From positions 298,283 through 362,282 of the forward strand of contig JAXGMN010000010.1 in the NCBI GenBank assembly GCA_040768665.1: DNA of 64,000 nt, given 5' to 3'. Made by a program: the position numbers and the translations under genes. The notes under the pieces are model-generated. The model worked only from the letters and a program-made list of their open reading frames with translations. It made no database searches and was not told where the DNA came from. Numbering within the stretch: the stretch's first letter is position 1; each line of letters starts with the position of its first letter. Origin of the DNA: JABWBD01 sp040768665 (GTDB lineage: Bacteria > Planctomycetota > Planctomycetia > Pirellulales > Thermoguttaceae). Below are positions 17,669 through 26,187 of this stretch, in pieces.

Positions 17669-18946
17669 CTAACGCTTTCTCAACTCGGACAACAGCGAAA
17701 CGCCCTCCGCCGCCCGAGCCCCGTGCCGCGCTCCCACCAACTCCGTCACCGTCGGCAGAATATCGCAAACGCTGCACGGCCGGTCGACCACCTGCCCGCC
17801 CGGAATACGCCCTGGGGCCCACAGGACCAGCGGACCAACCGCCGCCTCGTTGCCATTCCCGGACAACGTCGCTTCGCGATTCGATGAAACGGAGTCTTCC
17901 GCCGCGACAATGACGACCGTGTTGCGTTTTAGTCCCGGACCTTCCAGTTGCGCCAGGATTTCCGCCATATCCTGTTCGAACCGGTCCGCGACGCTGCCGA
18001 CGCCCGGGGAATTTTCAGGCATGCTCCACGAATAGTAGAGCAAAGACGGCCGACCCTGCCGATGGCGCCTCAAATAATCCACCACGCCCCGCATCAACAG
18101 ATCCGTCCCGAACTCGCCCCGCTTTCCCTTCGTATTGGCCACTACGCGCAGCCGCGTGCCGTTGTTCCACAAGTACTCCGGATGCGAGTCCTCGGCCTCC
18201 GAGGCAGTACGAAACCCGAACCACTCGTCGAAGCCGTGCGAGCGAGGATTGCCCGCGATCGCCCCGCCGAGACTGCACTCCCCAATGAGCGACGTTGTGT
18301 AACCTGCTTGCCAGGCCAATTTCGGGAGCGTGAAGTCGTGTTCGCGAATCGGATCCGCATTGCCTTCGGCCTTACGCCCTGTCAGGATTGACCAATGCGA
18401 GGCTGCTGCCGACTCACCGTTACTGCGGCACTGCCGGAAGACGACGCCCTCGGCGGCCAGCCGGTCCAGGGCGCCCAGATTTGCCACTGCTTGGCCGCGG
18501 TCCAGGATCGGCACGAGCGCCGCCGAGGGAGCGACCAACAACAGGACATTGGGAGAGTCTTGCCCCAGCACCCGCTGTTGACGGTTGGCTTCCTTGATCG
18601 CGGCGAGGTTTTCTGCCTTGATCTGGCTCAGCAGCGAATCCGCACCCCGGAGTTCCTCGCGAAGCGAGGGACGAGACTCGTCCAAGGATTCGTTCTCCGG
18701 CAACGCTTCCAGAACCGTCTCAAGCCCTCGCATCATGGGGTTTTTCGCCGGCGGCTCGATATCATCTGCCGGTTCGGCCCCATCCGGCTCCAACAACACT
18801 TCGCCGCCGGATTTCGCCCCAGGTGCCTCGTCCCGTGGCGCTTGCTTTGCGGCCGGCTGAGCACCGCCTCCCTTGTGCTCACACCCAATCGCAACCAGGA
18901 CTGTGAAACCAAGCACGCCAATGATACCGCGCGTGATCCGCGACAT
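17669..18946 (-). CDS. Sulfatase-fold lipoprotein lacking catalytic motifs
   Basis: A 425-residue lipoprotein (lipobox VLVAIGC). A charged linker is followed from about residue 160 by an alkaline-phosphatase/sulfatase fold: SPNVLLLVAPSA, LDRLAAEGVVFRQCRS, SILTGRKAEGN, DFTLPKLAWQAGYTTSLIGE and HGFDEWFGF. The C/S-x-P-x-R site that becomes formylglycine is replaced by SAAASHWS. The metal-binding Asp pair after PNxLL is replaced by APS. It is therefore probably not a sulfatase but a binding or structural protein. ATG 18946 was chosen because AAGGAG lies ten bases upstream and a -10 box would overlap the leader of the alternative start at 18982. Confidence 0.8.
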   Translation of the reverse strand: MSRITRGIIGVLGFTVLVAIGCEHKGGGAQPAAKQAPRDEAPGAKSGGEVLLEPDGAEPADDIEPPAKNPMMRGLETVLEALPENESLDESRPSLREELRGADSLLSQIKAENLAAIKEANRQQRVLGQDSPNVLLLVAPSAALVPILDRGQAVANLGALDRLAAEGVVFRQCRSNGESAAASHWSILTGRKAEGNADPIREHDFTLPKLAWQAGYTTSLIGECSLGGAIAGNPRSHGFDEWFGFRTASEAEDSHPEYLWNNGTRLRVVANTKGKRGEFGTDLLMRGVVDYLRRHRQGRPSLLYYSWSMPENSPGVGSVADRFEQDMAEILAQLEGPGLKRNTVVIVAAEDSVSSNREATLSGNGNEAAVGPLVLWAPGRIPGGQVVDRPCSVCDILPTVTELVGARHGARAAEGVSLLSELRKR

Positions 18947-18989
18947 GATAACGAAACTCCTTAGACGTCCCAAGATATTCATGCTTCCT

Positions 18990-18995
18990 ATTATA
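18990..18995 (-). promoter_or_regulatory. Consensus -10 box (TATAAT) upstream of the sulfatase-fold lipoprotein
   Basis: On the minus strand the sequence reads TATAAT 44 bases before the ATG at 18946. A weak -35 (GGACAA) lies 18 bases further upstream. In this GC-rich DNA a perfect -10 in an intergenic site is notable, but the -35 is poor. Confidence 0.4.
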
Positions 18996-19106
18996 CGCAT
19001 CCACACGCGAGTTTTGTCCTCCCCTTTTTCAGGTGATTGGTTTTCGCGAGTCCGCCCGCCGATGTAAGGCCATGGTACGCCGTGACTTACGGCCGAGCCT
19101 CTCGCC

Positions 19107-20726
19107 CTAGTCCACGGGTAGCGCACCATGAAGCATTTGCAGTTCGCTTCGGCCGAACAGGGCGATCGCCGCGAAGTAGGCCAGTGTGCTCGTGCCCAAC
19201 GGCAGCAGGACACGGACGAATTCGCCGGTCAGGCCGCCGGAGTCCGGGACGGATCGGAGCGCCGCGTATCCGGCGAGAGTCATCAGGGTGGTGGCCAGCA
19301 GGGTACGAACGGCCGTGGCGGCCAGCGCACGCCAGTCGAGGTGGCTCTTGCGACGGGAGAACATCGCCATCAGCAGGAAAACCTGGAGCCCGGCGGTCAG
19401 CGCGGTTGCCAGGGCCAGGCCCGCCTCGGCAAACGGCCAGACCAACAGGAGGTTCAGCGCAAAGTTGAGGACCACGATCACGGCGCCGATCTTCATGGGC
19501 GTGATGCGATCGCCGAGCGCGTAGTAGCCGCGGACGACCACGTGCAAAGCGCAGTAGGCCCACACTCCGGCGCCATAGACCGCGATCATCCTCGCTGCGC
19601 GCAATGAGTCTTGCGCCGTGAACTCTCCTCGTTCGAAGAGGAGTTGCGTGATCGGGCCGGCCAGGAGTACCAGACCTGCGCTGGCCGGAAGTCCAAGAAA
19701 GAGGACCAAGCGACAGCCGAGTGTCAGATCCTCGCCGAGCCGCCGGCGGTCGCCTCGTGCCGCATGACGGCTGAGCAGCGGGAAGATCGCCGTGGCCACG
19801 GCCAGCCCGAGCAGTCCCAGGGGAAACTGGTAGAGCCGCTCGCCGAAATAGATGGCAGCCACGGCGCCTTGCCGCATCGGGTAGTACGGCTCGCCCGGCA
19901 GCCAGGCGATCCGCTCGGGTCCGGCCGGTCCCGACGAAAGGGCCCAGGCGATGAGGCTGTCCAGGAGCGTATTGATCTGGGTGATCGTCAGGCCCAAGAC
20001 CATGGGGCCCATGGCCCGAAGAATTTGCGCCAGCGGGCCTCGGGCGTCGGCCCACGAGTAGTCGAACCGGAATCCGGCCAGATGGAGATCGGGCACTTGA
20101 GTGATCAGTTGGAGGACCCCGCCGATGGTCACGGCCACGGCCAGGACGTGCGCCTGGGCCTCCTGGTTGGGCGCGAAATAGGGGGCGATACCCCAAACGG
20201 CCACCAGCCAGACGATATTCAGTACCGCAGGGGAAAGCGCCGCCACGCCGAAGCGTCCCAGCGTATGCAATGTCGCCGAGACCTGGGCGGCCAGGCAGAT
20301 GAAGATGACGTAGGGCATCATTACCGCCGTCAGTTCGAGCACCAAGCGCGTCCGCGGCACGTCGCCCCAGGCGAGCCAGAGCCCCGCCAGCCCGATCTCC
20401 AGAACGACGACAAGCAACCCCAGGGCTATTGCGAGCCAGACCAGCCCAACGCTCACCAATCGCCAGGCTGCGCGGCGGTCGCGTTCCAACTCGGCCGCCA
20501 GCACGGGCAGATAGCTGGCGGCGAGGGCTCCTTCGCCAAACAATCGGCGAAAGAGATTCGGGATTCGAAAGGCGAGAATAAATGCATCCATCACCCCCCC
20601 GCCCGACAACCCGAAGAGGGCCGCAGTGCCCATGTCGCGAAGCATGCCCAGCACCCGGCTCGCCAGGGTGCCCAGGCTGGTGACGCTCGCCCCGCGAATA
20701 AGTGGATGCCGATTTGTGACGGACAT
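19107..20726 (-). CDS. murJ: Lipid II flippase MurJ
   Basis: A 539-residue integral membrane protein of the MOP superfamily with about 14 hydrophobic helices. The N-terminus is typical of MurJ: RGASVTSLGTLASRVLGMLR, then DAFILAFRIPNLFRRLFGEG and AFVPVL-like ASYLPVL. Later motifs include LGRFGVAALSPAVLNI and GEFTAQDS, with YALGDRITPMKI near residue 430. It would flip lipid-linked peptidoglycan precursors across the inner membrane. A start at 20783 is also possible. Its presence fits a planctomycete with peptidoglycan. Confidence 0.95.
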   Translation of the reverse strand: MSVTNRHPLIRGASVTSLGTLASRVLGMLRDMGTAALFGLSGGGVMDAFILAFRIPNLFRRLFGEGALAASYLPVLAAELERDRRAAWRLVSVGLVWLAIALGLLVVVLEIGLAGLWLAWGDVPRTRLVLELTAVMMPYVIFICLAAQVSATLHTLGRFGVAALSPAVLNIVWLVAVWGIAPYFAPNQEAQAHVLAVAVTIGGVLQLITQVPDLHLAGFRFDYSWADARGPLAQILRAMGPMVLGLTITQINTLLDSLIAWALSSGPAGPERIAWLPGEPYYPMRQGAVAAIYFGERLYQFPLGLLGLAVATAIFPLLSRHAARGDRRRLGEDLTLGCRLVLFLGLPASAGLVLLAGPITQLLFERGEFTAQDSLRAARMIAVYGAGVWAYCALHVVVRGYYALGDRITPMKIGAVIVVLNFALNLLLVWPFAEAGLALATALTAGLQVFLLMAMFSRRKSHLDWRALAATAVRTLLATTLMTLAGYAALRSVPDSGGLTGEFVRVLLPLGTSTLAYFAAIALFGRSELQMLHGALPVD

Positions 20727-20825
20727 AGGGAAATGGTAAGAAACCGGTAAAAATGGTGGAAGGGGCGGTCGACGGTTTTCCATGATGACGGCTGGCAGGC
20801 AGTGCCGAAGACTCTATGATGAATC

Positions 20826-20905
20826 TGGAAAAAGGGGACCGGCTCCGTAAAACCTTGTATCTTCTGTCCCATTCATCCCAAGATTCCTTGCGGCGCCTCT
20901 CCCCT
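20826..20905. repeat. GGGGAC-type palindromic element (copy 1)
   Basis: The left arm AAAAAGGGGACCGGCTCCG pairs with the right arm CGGCGCCTCTCCCCTTTTT. It lies in the murJ/85-aa gene divergent spacer. It belongs to the same family as 28072-28160, 56607-56696 and 63689-63780. Confidence 0.75.
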
Positions 20906-20962
20906 TTTTCATCCTGATGACTCCGTGTCTGTTTTGATTTACCAAGGAGTTCACGCTGAAGC

Positions 20963-21220
20963 ATGGCCAAGCGATCCGCGTATCAAGACCGCATCATTCG
21001 CAACTATTACCAGAATCGCGATGCCATCGGGCTGCAGCGGCTGAGCGAGCTGGTTACCGATCTGTACCTGGCCGAGGGAAAGGCCCGCCAGCGGATCTGG
21101 AAGCAGATTCTCCCCGCCCTGGAGAAGGCCGGCGTGCCACAAAGCCGTATCGATCACCTCGTCGAGTGCGACGATCCGTCGCTGCTGGCCAAGCTCGTCC
21201 AGGAATTGATGGGCAAGTGA
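20963..21220 (+). CDS. Small conserved planctomycete-type protein, unknown function
   Basis: An 85-residue charged, probably all-helical soluble protein (RIIRNYYQNRDAIGLQRLSE, then YLAEGKARQRIWKQILPALE). There is no signal or membrane segment. From memory similar short proteins recur in Planctomycetes, but no domain name can be given. An AAGGAG lies 13 bases upstream of ATG, longer than usual. A strong hairpin follows 38 bases after the stop, and thyX lies further on. Confidence 0.75.
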   Translation: MAKRSAYQDRIIRNYYQNRDAIGLQRLSELVTDLYLAEGKARQRIWKQILPALEKAGVPQSRIDHLVECDDPSLLAKLVQELMGK

Positions 21221-21258
21221 GGGCCTAAGGCGAGCGGCAGATGAGGATTTACCCTCGG

Positions 21259-21292
21259 ATCAGCCCGGCTGCTCGGAAGCAGCCGGGCTGAT
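21259..21292. repeat. Perfect hairpin of the AGCCCGGCTGCT family (copy 1)
   Basis: The arm atcagcccggctgct (15 nt) pairs perfectly with agcagccgggctgat around a CGGA loop. No U-tract follows, so it is a dispersed repeat rather than a classic terminator, although it could stop transcription after the 85-residue gene. GAGCGGCAGATG lies just upstream, as near other copies. The rest of the 21221-21549 gap holds only a possible -10 (TACAAT, 21499-21504) before thyX. Confidence 0.7.
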
Positions 21293-21549
21293 GGCAATCG
21301 TGACCGGGATGGGATCATCTGCCACACGCCCAAACAAACCGGAGGCGGACACCTCGCCAGGACGTGTATTCTGAGTGTTCTTCAGGTGTTTGGTTGGGAG
21401 CCCGTCCCCGTTTGTCAGGGCCTCTCAAGACGGCGCATAAGCGGGCGGAGTCGCACGGCTGGCGGCAATCCCACACTGGTTTGCCGGCGGAGGTCCGGTA
21501 CAATGGGGACTTCGTCAGTCGAAGTTCCTTGCCCAACGGAGTGTCACGG

Positions 21550-22446
21550 ATGCCCAGCAACCTCGAGGTTCTCGAAAAGTTGCGCTGGAAGAAATTCCCG
21601 GTGCTCGACGACGGGTTCGTCTGCCTGGTCGACGCGATGGGCAACGACGAGGCGATCGTCCAGGCCGCCCGCGTGAGCTACGGGGAGGGAACCCGTCGCG
21701 TGTCGGACGATCGAACCCTGATCCGCTACCTCATGCGGCACCAGCACACGACGCCGTTCGAGATGGTCGAGGTGAAGCTGCTGGTGCGCGTGCCGATGGA
21801 CTGCTGGCGGCAGTGGATCCGGCATCGCATGGCATCGACGAACGAGTACAGCACTCGCTACTCGGTCGCCATCGAGGCCGCTCAGACGACTCCGCCCGAC
21901 GGTTGGCGCGTCCAGGCGACGGGCAACCGCCAGGGGAGCGAGGGCACGCTGGACGAGCACGTGGGCGCCGATCTGACGGCCGAAGAGGTTCAGTTCCAGA
22001 AGGCAGCCCGGGCGATGTACCAGCGGCGGCTGGCGCTGGGCGTTGCGCGCGAACAGGCTCGCAAGGATCTGCCCCTTTCCACCTATACCGAGGCGTACTG
22101 GAAGATCGACCTGCACAATCTGCTCCACTTTCTGGCGCTGCGGATGGATGTCCACGCCCAGCAGGAGATCCGGGAGTATGCGCACACGATCGGGCAGAAG
22201 ATCGTGCAGCCGCTGTTTCCGGGCGTCTGGGAGGCCTTTGTCGATTACCGACTCGAAGCAATGCATCTGACGCGGCTGGACGGCGGGGTAATCGCGCGGC
22301 TGGCTCAGTCGGGCCGCATTCCTGCCACGGAAGAGAACTTTCTCGCGGCCCAGGATCCGAGCTGGGCGGAACTGGCCCGCTGCCGCGAGCGCGACGAATG
22401 CCGGGCAAAGCTTGTGCAATTGGGAATTCTCCGAACTGAGGTTTGA
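21550..22446 (+). CDS. thyX: Flavin-dependent thymidylate synthase ThyX
   Basis: A 298-residue enzyme that makes dTMP from dUMP using FAD, NADPH and methylene-tetrahydrofolate. The ThyX signature RHRMASTNEYS is complete at residues 91-101, preceded by HQHTTPFEM (FAD/substrate region). It is followed by PLSTYTEAYWKIDLHNLLHF and LRMDVHAQQEIREYA, which form the active-site half with Arg and His ligands. ATG 21550 gives the usual N-terminus. The in-frame extension back to 21364 would overlap a -10-like TACAAT and is unlikely. Confidence 0.96.
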   Translation: MPSNLEVLEKLRWKKFPVLDDGFVCLVDAMGNDEAIVQAARVSYGEGTRRVSDDRTLIRYLMRHQHTTPFEMVEVKLLVRVPMDCWRQWIRHRMASTNEYSTRYSVAIEAAQTTPPDGWRVQATGNRQGSEGTLDEHVGADLTAEEVQFQKAARAMYQRRLALGVAREQARKDLPLSTYTEAYWKIDLHNLLHFLALRMDVHAQQEIREYAHTIGQKIVQPLFPGVWEAFVDYRLEAMHLTRLDGGVIARLAQSGRIPATEENFLAAQDPSWAELARCRERDECRAKLVQLGILRTEV

Positions 22447-22474
22447 CCACATTAGCACTTTTGCAGGGATCGCC

Positions 22475-22861
22475 ATGGAAACTTCCGCAAACGAACTGAT
22501 CCAACTCAACCAGCGGCTCCTGGAGAGCATCGCGGCCGGCGACTGGGAAACCTATTCAGCCCTCTGTGATCCGACGATTTCCGCCTTTGAGCCGGAGTCG
22601 CGGGGACAACTTGCCGAAGGGATGGACTTTCACAAGTTCTACTTCGACCTGGGCGCGGGGACCGGGCCGGTCAATGTGACGATGTGCTCGCCGCATGTTC
22701 GCATGATGGGCGACGTGGCCGTTGTCTCATGCGTGCGGCTGGTGCAGCGACTGGACGCGACCGGAAGTCCGATTACCGCACGGGGCGAGGAGACCCGCGT
22801 CTGGCAGCGGCAGAACGGCACGTGGCGGCACGTCCATTTCCACCGCTCGGCAGGAGCATGA
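22475..22861 (+). CDS. SnoaL/CaMKII-association-domain-like protein (NTF2 fold)
   Basis: A 128-residue NTF2-like protein. NELIQLNQRLLESIAAGDWE, TISAFEPESRGQLAEGMDFH and ETRVWQRQNGTWRHVHFHRS give the helix and sheet order of the CaMKII association domain. Planctomycete members of this family are small cytoplasmic oligomers of unknown role. It begins 28 bases after thyX on the same strand, so the two may be co-transcribed. Confidence 0.8.
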   Translation: METSANELIQLNQRLLESIAAGDWETYSALCDPTISAFEPESRGQLAEGMDFHKFYFDLGAGTGPVNVTMCSPHVRMMGDVAVVSCVRLVQRLDATGSPITARGEETRVWQRQNGTWRHVHFHRSAGA

Positions 22862-22878
22862 ATGTTATCCACATCAAC

Positions 22879-22921
22879 CCTGGGTTCTGCCCTTGTCGTC
22901 GCGACAAGGCAGGACCCCAGG
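22879..22921. terminator. Imperfect hairpin between convergent genes
   Basis: CCTGGGTTCTGCCCTTGTCG pairs with CGACAAGGCAGGACCCCAGG with two bulges. It lies in the 123-bp gap between a plus-strand and a minus-strand gene end, so it could serve as a shared terminator. No T-run follows, and it may instead be a dispersed repeat. Confidence 0.4.
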
Positions 22922-22984
22922 CTACGATGACAAAAGGCCTTCGGCCAAAAAATGTGAACGGAATCAGGTGATTTCGGTTCCGGT

Positions 22985-24427
22985 CTATTCTGCCTTCGTG
23001 GCCAGGTACGCGCTCAGGGCGTTGACGTTTCGGATGAACGTCGTGCAGTCGATGATTCTGCGCGTCGGGTCGTTGTCGCCCTGGTAGCGAAGCGTGCCGT
23101 CTTCAATCCAACGTCCGCGGTCGTCCAAATCGCGGAGCACCGCCTCGACCTGCGCGATCAGCTTCGACGAGGCTTTTGCCGGCCGCTTCGAGGTGGGTTG
23201 CCGCAATTGTTCCGGCGAGAGCTTGAGTAACTGCTCGTATTGCTTCCGGGCCGAGTCGGTCCAGTCGTCGGTCTTGAAGGCGTAGTGGGTCGGCATGTCG
23301 CCGTCGTCGTACGTCAGCTCGTAGCTCTTGGTGAAGTAGAGCGGCCGGTTGGTCTTCAGTTCGTAGAAGCGGGCCAGTTGACCGTCGGGAAGCACGGAAC
23401 TGCGATAGTAGTTGATCGCGCGAGGGATCGGCTCCAGGTACTTCTTGTCGCCCGTCTCCCGGTAAATCTGAAAGAGCGCCCGCATCACACCGTACGACTC
23501 ACCGCCGGTGATCGACGGCGGTTCGAACTTCCGCGCCCAGACCGGATGCATGTCGGCATCGTACTGCTGGGCCCAGCCGGGCTGCGGATCGGGCATTTGG
23601 GCCAGAAGAAGGAATCCGCCCGCGCGTTCGGCCGAGGAGCGATATTCCTGGTCGCCGTAGATGTGCCAGGCCTCGAACATGACGTCGATCACGTCGTTCA
23701 TGGCGTTGTCGTTGAACGTGTAGAACGCCTTGTAGTCGATCTTCGGATATGTCCGCGACCACGACTCGGGATAGCCGGCTTTCTTCACGGGGAACCGGCC
23801 GGGATCGGTCGGGGTGTCGAATCGCTGGGGCCAGGCGCCGTTGGGATACTGCGCTTCGATCAATTTGGCCAACCCGTAAGCGGCCGCCTCGTGGATCTTC
23901 TCGTCCTTCCGTTCGAGGGCCTTGTCCAGGCGCATCAGCATGCGGAGGGCCGTCTGGGTCGTATCGTCGTCCAAGGTGGTCGTATTGCGCAGCTTGTCCT
24001 TTCGTCCCGACTCGACGCGGTACGCATAGCGGGCCCGGTCCTTGGGAGCGAACTCGATGCGATAATCCCAGCCGCCCGACTCGAGTTGGCCGCGGACCAG
24101 GCACATACCGGTGCGGCGAGCCGCCTCGAGATAGTACTTGTCGCCGGTAGCCTCGTAGGCGGCGAGAATCGCCATGCCGACCGAAGGTGTACCCGGCGGC
24201 TGGACCCAGACGGTGGTGGGCGAGGCTTTCCCCTCGCCTTCGCGGCGGGCGAAGTCGTCGCTGTACCGCCAGAGATAGCCTCCTTCGCAGGAGACCTCGT
24301 TCTGGAAAAAGTCGACCGCCTTCTTGAGCCCCTTCGCTGCTCGCTCACGGAGCGGCTGGTCGGCGGCGGGCGAAGAGCCGGCCAGGAAGAGGCAGATCAG
24401 GGTCAGAACGCTCAAAGCAGCACGCAT
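22985..24427 (-). CDS. Secreted pectate-lyase-like protein (PL10-type alpha-barrel)
   Basis: A 480-residue exported protein (MRAALSVLTLICLFLAGSSP, cleavage near AAD). The (alpha/alpha)-toroid pattern is GYLWRYSDDFARREGEG, SVGMAILAAYEATGDKYYLE, ARRTGMCLVRGQLESGGWDY, IDYKAFYTFNDNAMNDVIDV and AQMPDPQPGWAQQYD, which fits the family-10 pectic acid lyases common in Planctomycetes. GGAGG lies six bases before ATG 24427. Pectate lyase activity has not been shown for most such homologues, so the substrate is open. Confidence 0.82.
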   Translation of the reverse strand: MRAALSVLTLICLFLAGSSPAADQPLRERAAKGLKKAVDFFQNEVSCEGGYLWRYSDDFARREGEGKASPTTVWVQPPGTPSVGMAILAAYEATGDKYYLEAARRTGMCLVRGQLESGGWDYRIEFAPKDRARYAYRVESGRKDKLRNTTTLDDDTTQTALRMLMRLDKALERKDEKIHEAAAYGLAKLIEAQYPNGAWPQRFDTPTDPGRFPVKKAGYPESWSRTYPKIDYKAFYTFNDNAMNDVIDVMFEAWHIYGDQEYRSSAERAGGFLLLAQMPDPQPGWAQQYDADMHPVWARKFEPPSITGGESYGVMRALFQIYRETGDKKYLEPIPRAINYYRSSVLPDGQLARFYELKTNRPLYFTKSYELTYDDGDMPTHYAFKTDDWTDSARKQYEQLLKLSPEQLRQPTSKRPAKASSKLIAQVEAVLRDLDDRGRWIEDGTLRYQGDNDPTRRIIDCTTFIRNVNALSAYLATKAE

Positions 24428-24628
24428 GCCAGGCCTCCGGTTTGTTCGCGTCAAAATGTCAAGGCAGCCCCCTTCCGGGATTACGCCCATCATACGGCTT
24501 CTCCCGAACCGCCCGCAAGCCGATACTGCCCCGGAGACCCTTTTTCGACAGCGACGAATTTTGCGGTGGCCGTAGAATGCCGGAGGAGCAGGGCGTGTGG
24601 CAGAGGATCGCATCCCCTCGCGATTGCC

Positions 24629-24663
24629 ATCAGCCCGGGGTGCTTCCGAGCAGCCGGGCTGAT
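24629..24663. repeat. AGCCCGGCTGCT-family hairpin (copy 2)
   Basis: The sequence atcagcccggggtgc pairs with agcagccgggctgat with two mismatches. CATCTGCCGCTCGCC follows at 24680, the same tag found beside copy 1. The rest of the 24428-24768 divergent spacer shows no gene. Confidence 0.6.
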
Positions 24664-24768
24664 ATGCGGGTTAATTTTCATCTGCCGCTCGCCTTAGAAT
24701 GGAGAGCGAGAGGGTGGCGGTATTCAGGGCCGAACGTACGCATTGCAATCCCCGCCAAGAGGTATCCC

Positions 24769-26100
24769 ATGAACGTGTTCAGCCGAACTTGGGACTCGCT
24801 TCGCTCGAGCATGTGGTTTATTCCTGCACTGATGATGCTCGGCTCGATCGTTCTGGCCTTTTCGTTGATCGGAGTCGACCTGCTGCTGGGCAGTTCGGCC
24901 CTTCAGCGATGGCCGCTGTTGTTCGGCGCCGGAGCGGAGGGTTCGCGAGGTGTCCTGTCAGCGGTCGCGGGGTCGATGATCACGGTGGCGGGCGTGACGT
25001 TTTCCATCACGGTGGTGGCGCTGTCGCTGACGGCGAGTCAGTATTCCTCGCGGGTGCTCCGCAACTTCATGCGCGATCGGGCGAACCAGACGGTCCTGGG
25101 GGTGTTCGTCGCGGTCTTCGCCTACTGCCTGGTCGTTCTCCGCGCCATCCGCGGGGGGGAGAACGACGTGTTCGTGCCCGATGTCGCGGTCCTGGTCGGC
25201 GTGGCCCTGGCACTGATCGCAATCGGTTTTCTGATCTACTTCATCCACCACATCGCCTCGTCGATCCAGGCGGTATCGATCATTGCGTCGGCGTCTCGCG
25301 AGACGATCGGCGCGATCGACCGGCTCTTTCCGGAGGAACTGGGCGAGGAAACGGAAGACCCCGCTCCGCCTCGCGACGTTGTTCTCGCTGCCGGGAGAAG
25401 GTGGTACCCAGTTCCGGCGCGGCGCAATGGATACCTGCAGAGTGTTGACTCCGACGCGGTCTTCGGCTTTGCCCGCGAGCATGACACCGTAGTGCGAATG
25501 GAGCGGGCGGTGGGAGAATTCATCGTGGAGGGAACGCTGCTGGCGAGCGTGTCCTCGGTCCAGCCGCCGGACGACGAAATGATCGCTGCGCTGAACCGCG
25601 CTTACGCCCTGAATCTCCAGCGGACCGTGTATCAGGACCCGAGCTTCGGGATTCAGCAGATCGTCGACATTGCGTTGAAGGCGCTTTCGCCGGGGGTGAA
25701 TGATACCACGACGGCGATCATCTCGATCGATCACCTGTCGGCAATCCTTGCCCGCGCCGCCACGCGCCGCATTGAAAGCCGCTATCGCGAAGCCGACGAG
25801 GAAGTTCGCGTCATCGCCCGTGGCCCTACATTCGAGACGCTCCTTTCCGACGCGTTGGAACAGGTCCGCCGAAGCGCCGGCAGCAATACGGCAGCGATTT
25901 TGCGGCTGCTGGACGCGATCGGCACCGTGGCAGAAGTCGCCAGGAGTCCGTCACGACGGCAGGCGTTGAGGGAGCATGTCGGGCTGGTCTGGGAGGTCGC
26001 TGATGGGACGATCGAGGTGCCGTTCGACCGCCGCCTGATTGAAGATCGTCGTGATCGGACGCTCCGGGCATTAGCGGAAAGATGCCAAGCACGGGATTGA
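24769..26100 (+). CDS. DUF2254 family membrane protein
   Basis: A 443-residue protein with about four N-terminal membrane helices (for example FIPALMMLGSIVLAFSLIGV, MITVAGVTFSITVVALSL, VLGVFVAVFAYCLVVLRAI). A soluble C-terminal part has DPSFGIQQIVDIALKALSPG and NDTTTAIISIDHLS. The SQYSSRVLRNFMRDRANQ and ALSPGVNDTTTA motifs identify DUF2254. Function is unknown. ATG 24769 has AAGAGG six bases upstream; an extension back to 24442 is not supported. It is convergent with the SDR gene. Confidence 0.9.
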   Translation: MNVFSRTWDSLRSSMWFIPALMMLGSIVLAFSLIGVDLLLGSSALQRWPLLFGAGAEGSRGVLSAVAGSMITVAGVTFSITVVALSLTASQYSSRVLRNFMRDRANQTVLGVFVAVFAYCLVVLRAIRGGENDVFVPDVAVLVGVALALIAIGFLIYFIHHIASSIQAVSIIASASRETIGAIDRLFPEELGEETEDPAPPRDVVLAAGRRWYPVPARRNGYLQSVDSDAVFGFAREHDTVVRMERAVGEFIVEGTLLASVSSVQPPDDEMIAALNRAYALNLQRTVYQDPSFGIQQIVDIALKALSPGVNDTTTAIISIDHLSAILARAATRRIESRYREADEEVRVIARGPTFETLLSDALEQVRRSAGSNTAAILRLLDAIGTVAEVARSPSRRQALREHVGLVWEVADGTIEVPFDRRLIEDRRDRTLRALAERCQARD

Positions 26101-26187
26101 ACACCCGATGTTTTCAGCGGTGCAAGTCGGGAGTGGGATGGGTGGGGAAGTCTCTCTCGGGGTCGGCTGCGAGTTCGTTTGGCGGCC

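Noticed and set aside
19087..20970. Second minus-strand open frame overlapping murJ in another frame
   Set aside because: It has no hydrophobic helices or motifs, whereas the 19107-20726 frame is clearly MurJ.
21259..21292. Intrinsic terminator reading of the perfect hairpin
   Set aside because: It has no T-tract and the same stem recurs elsewhere unlinked to gene ends, so it is recorded as a repeat.
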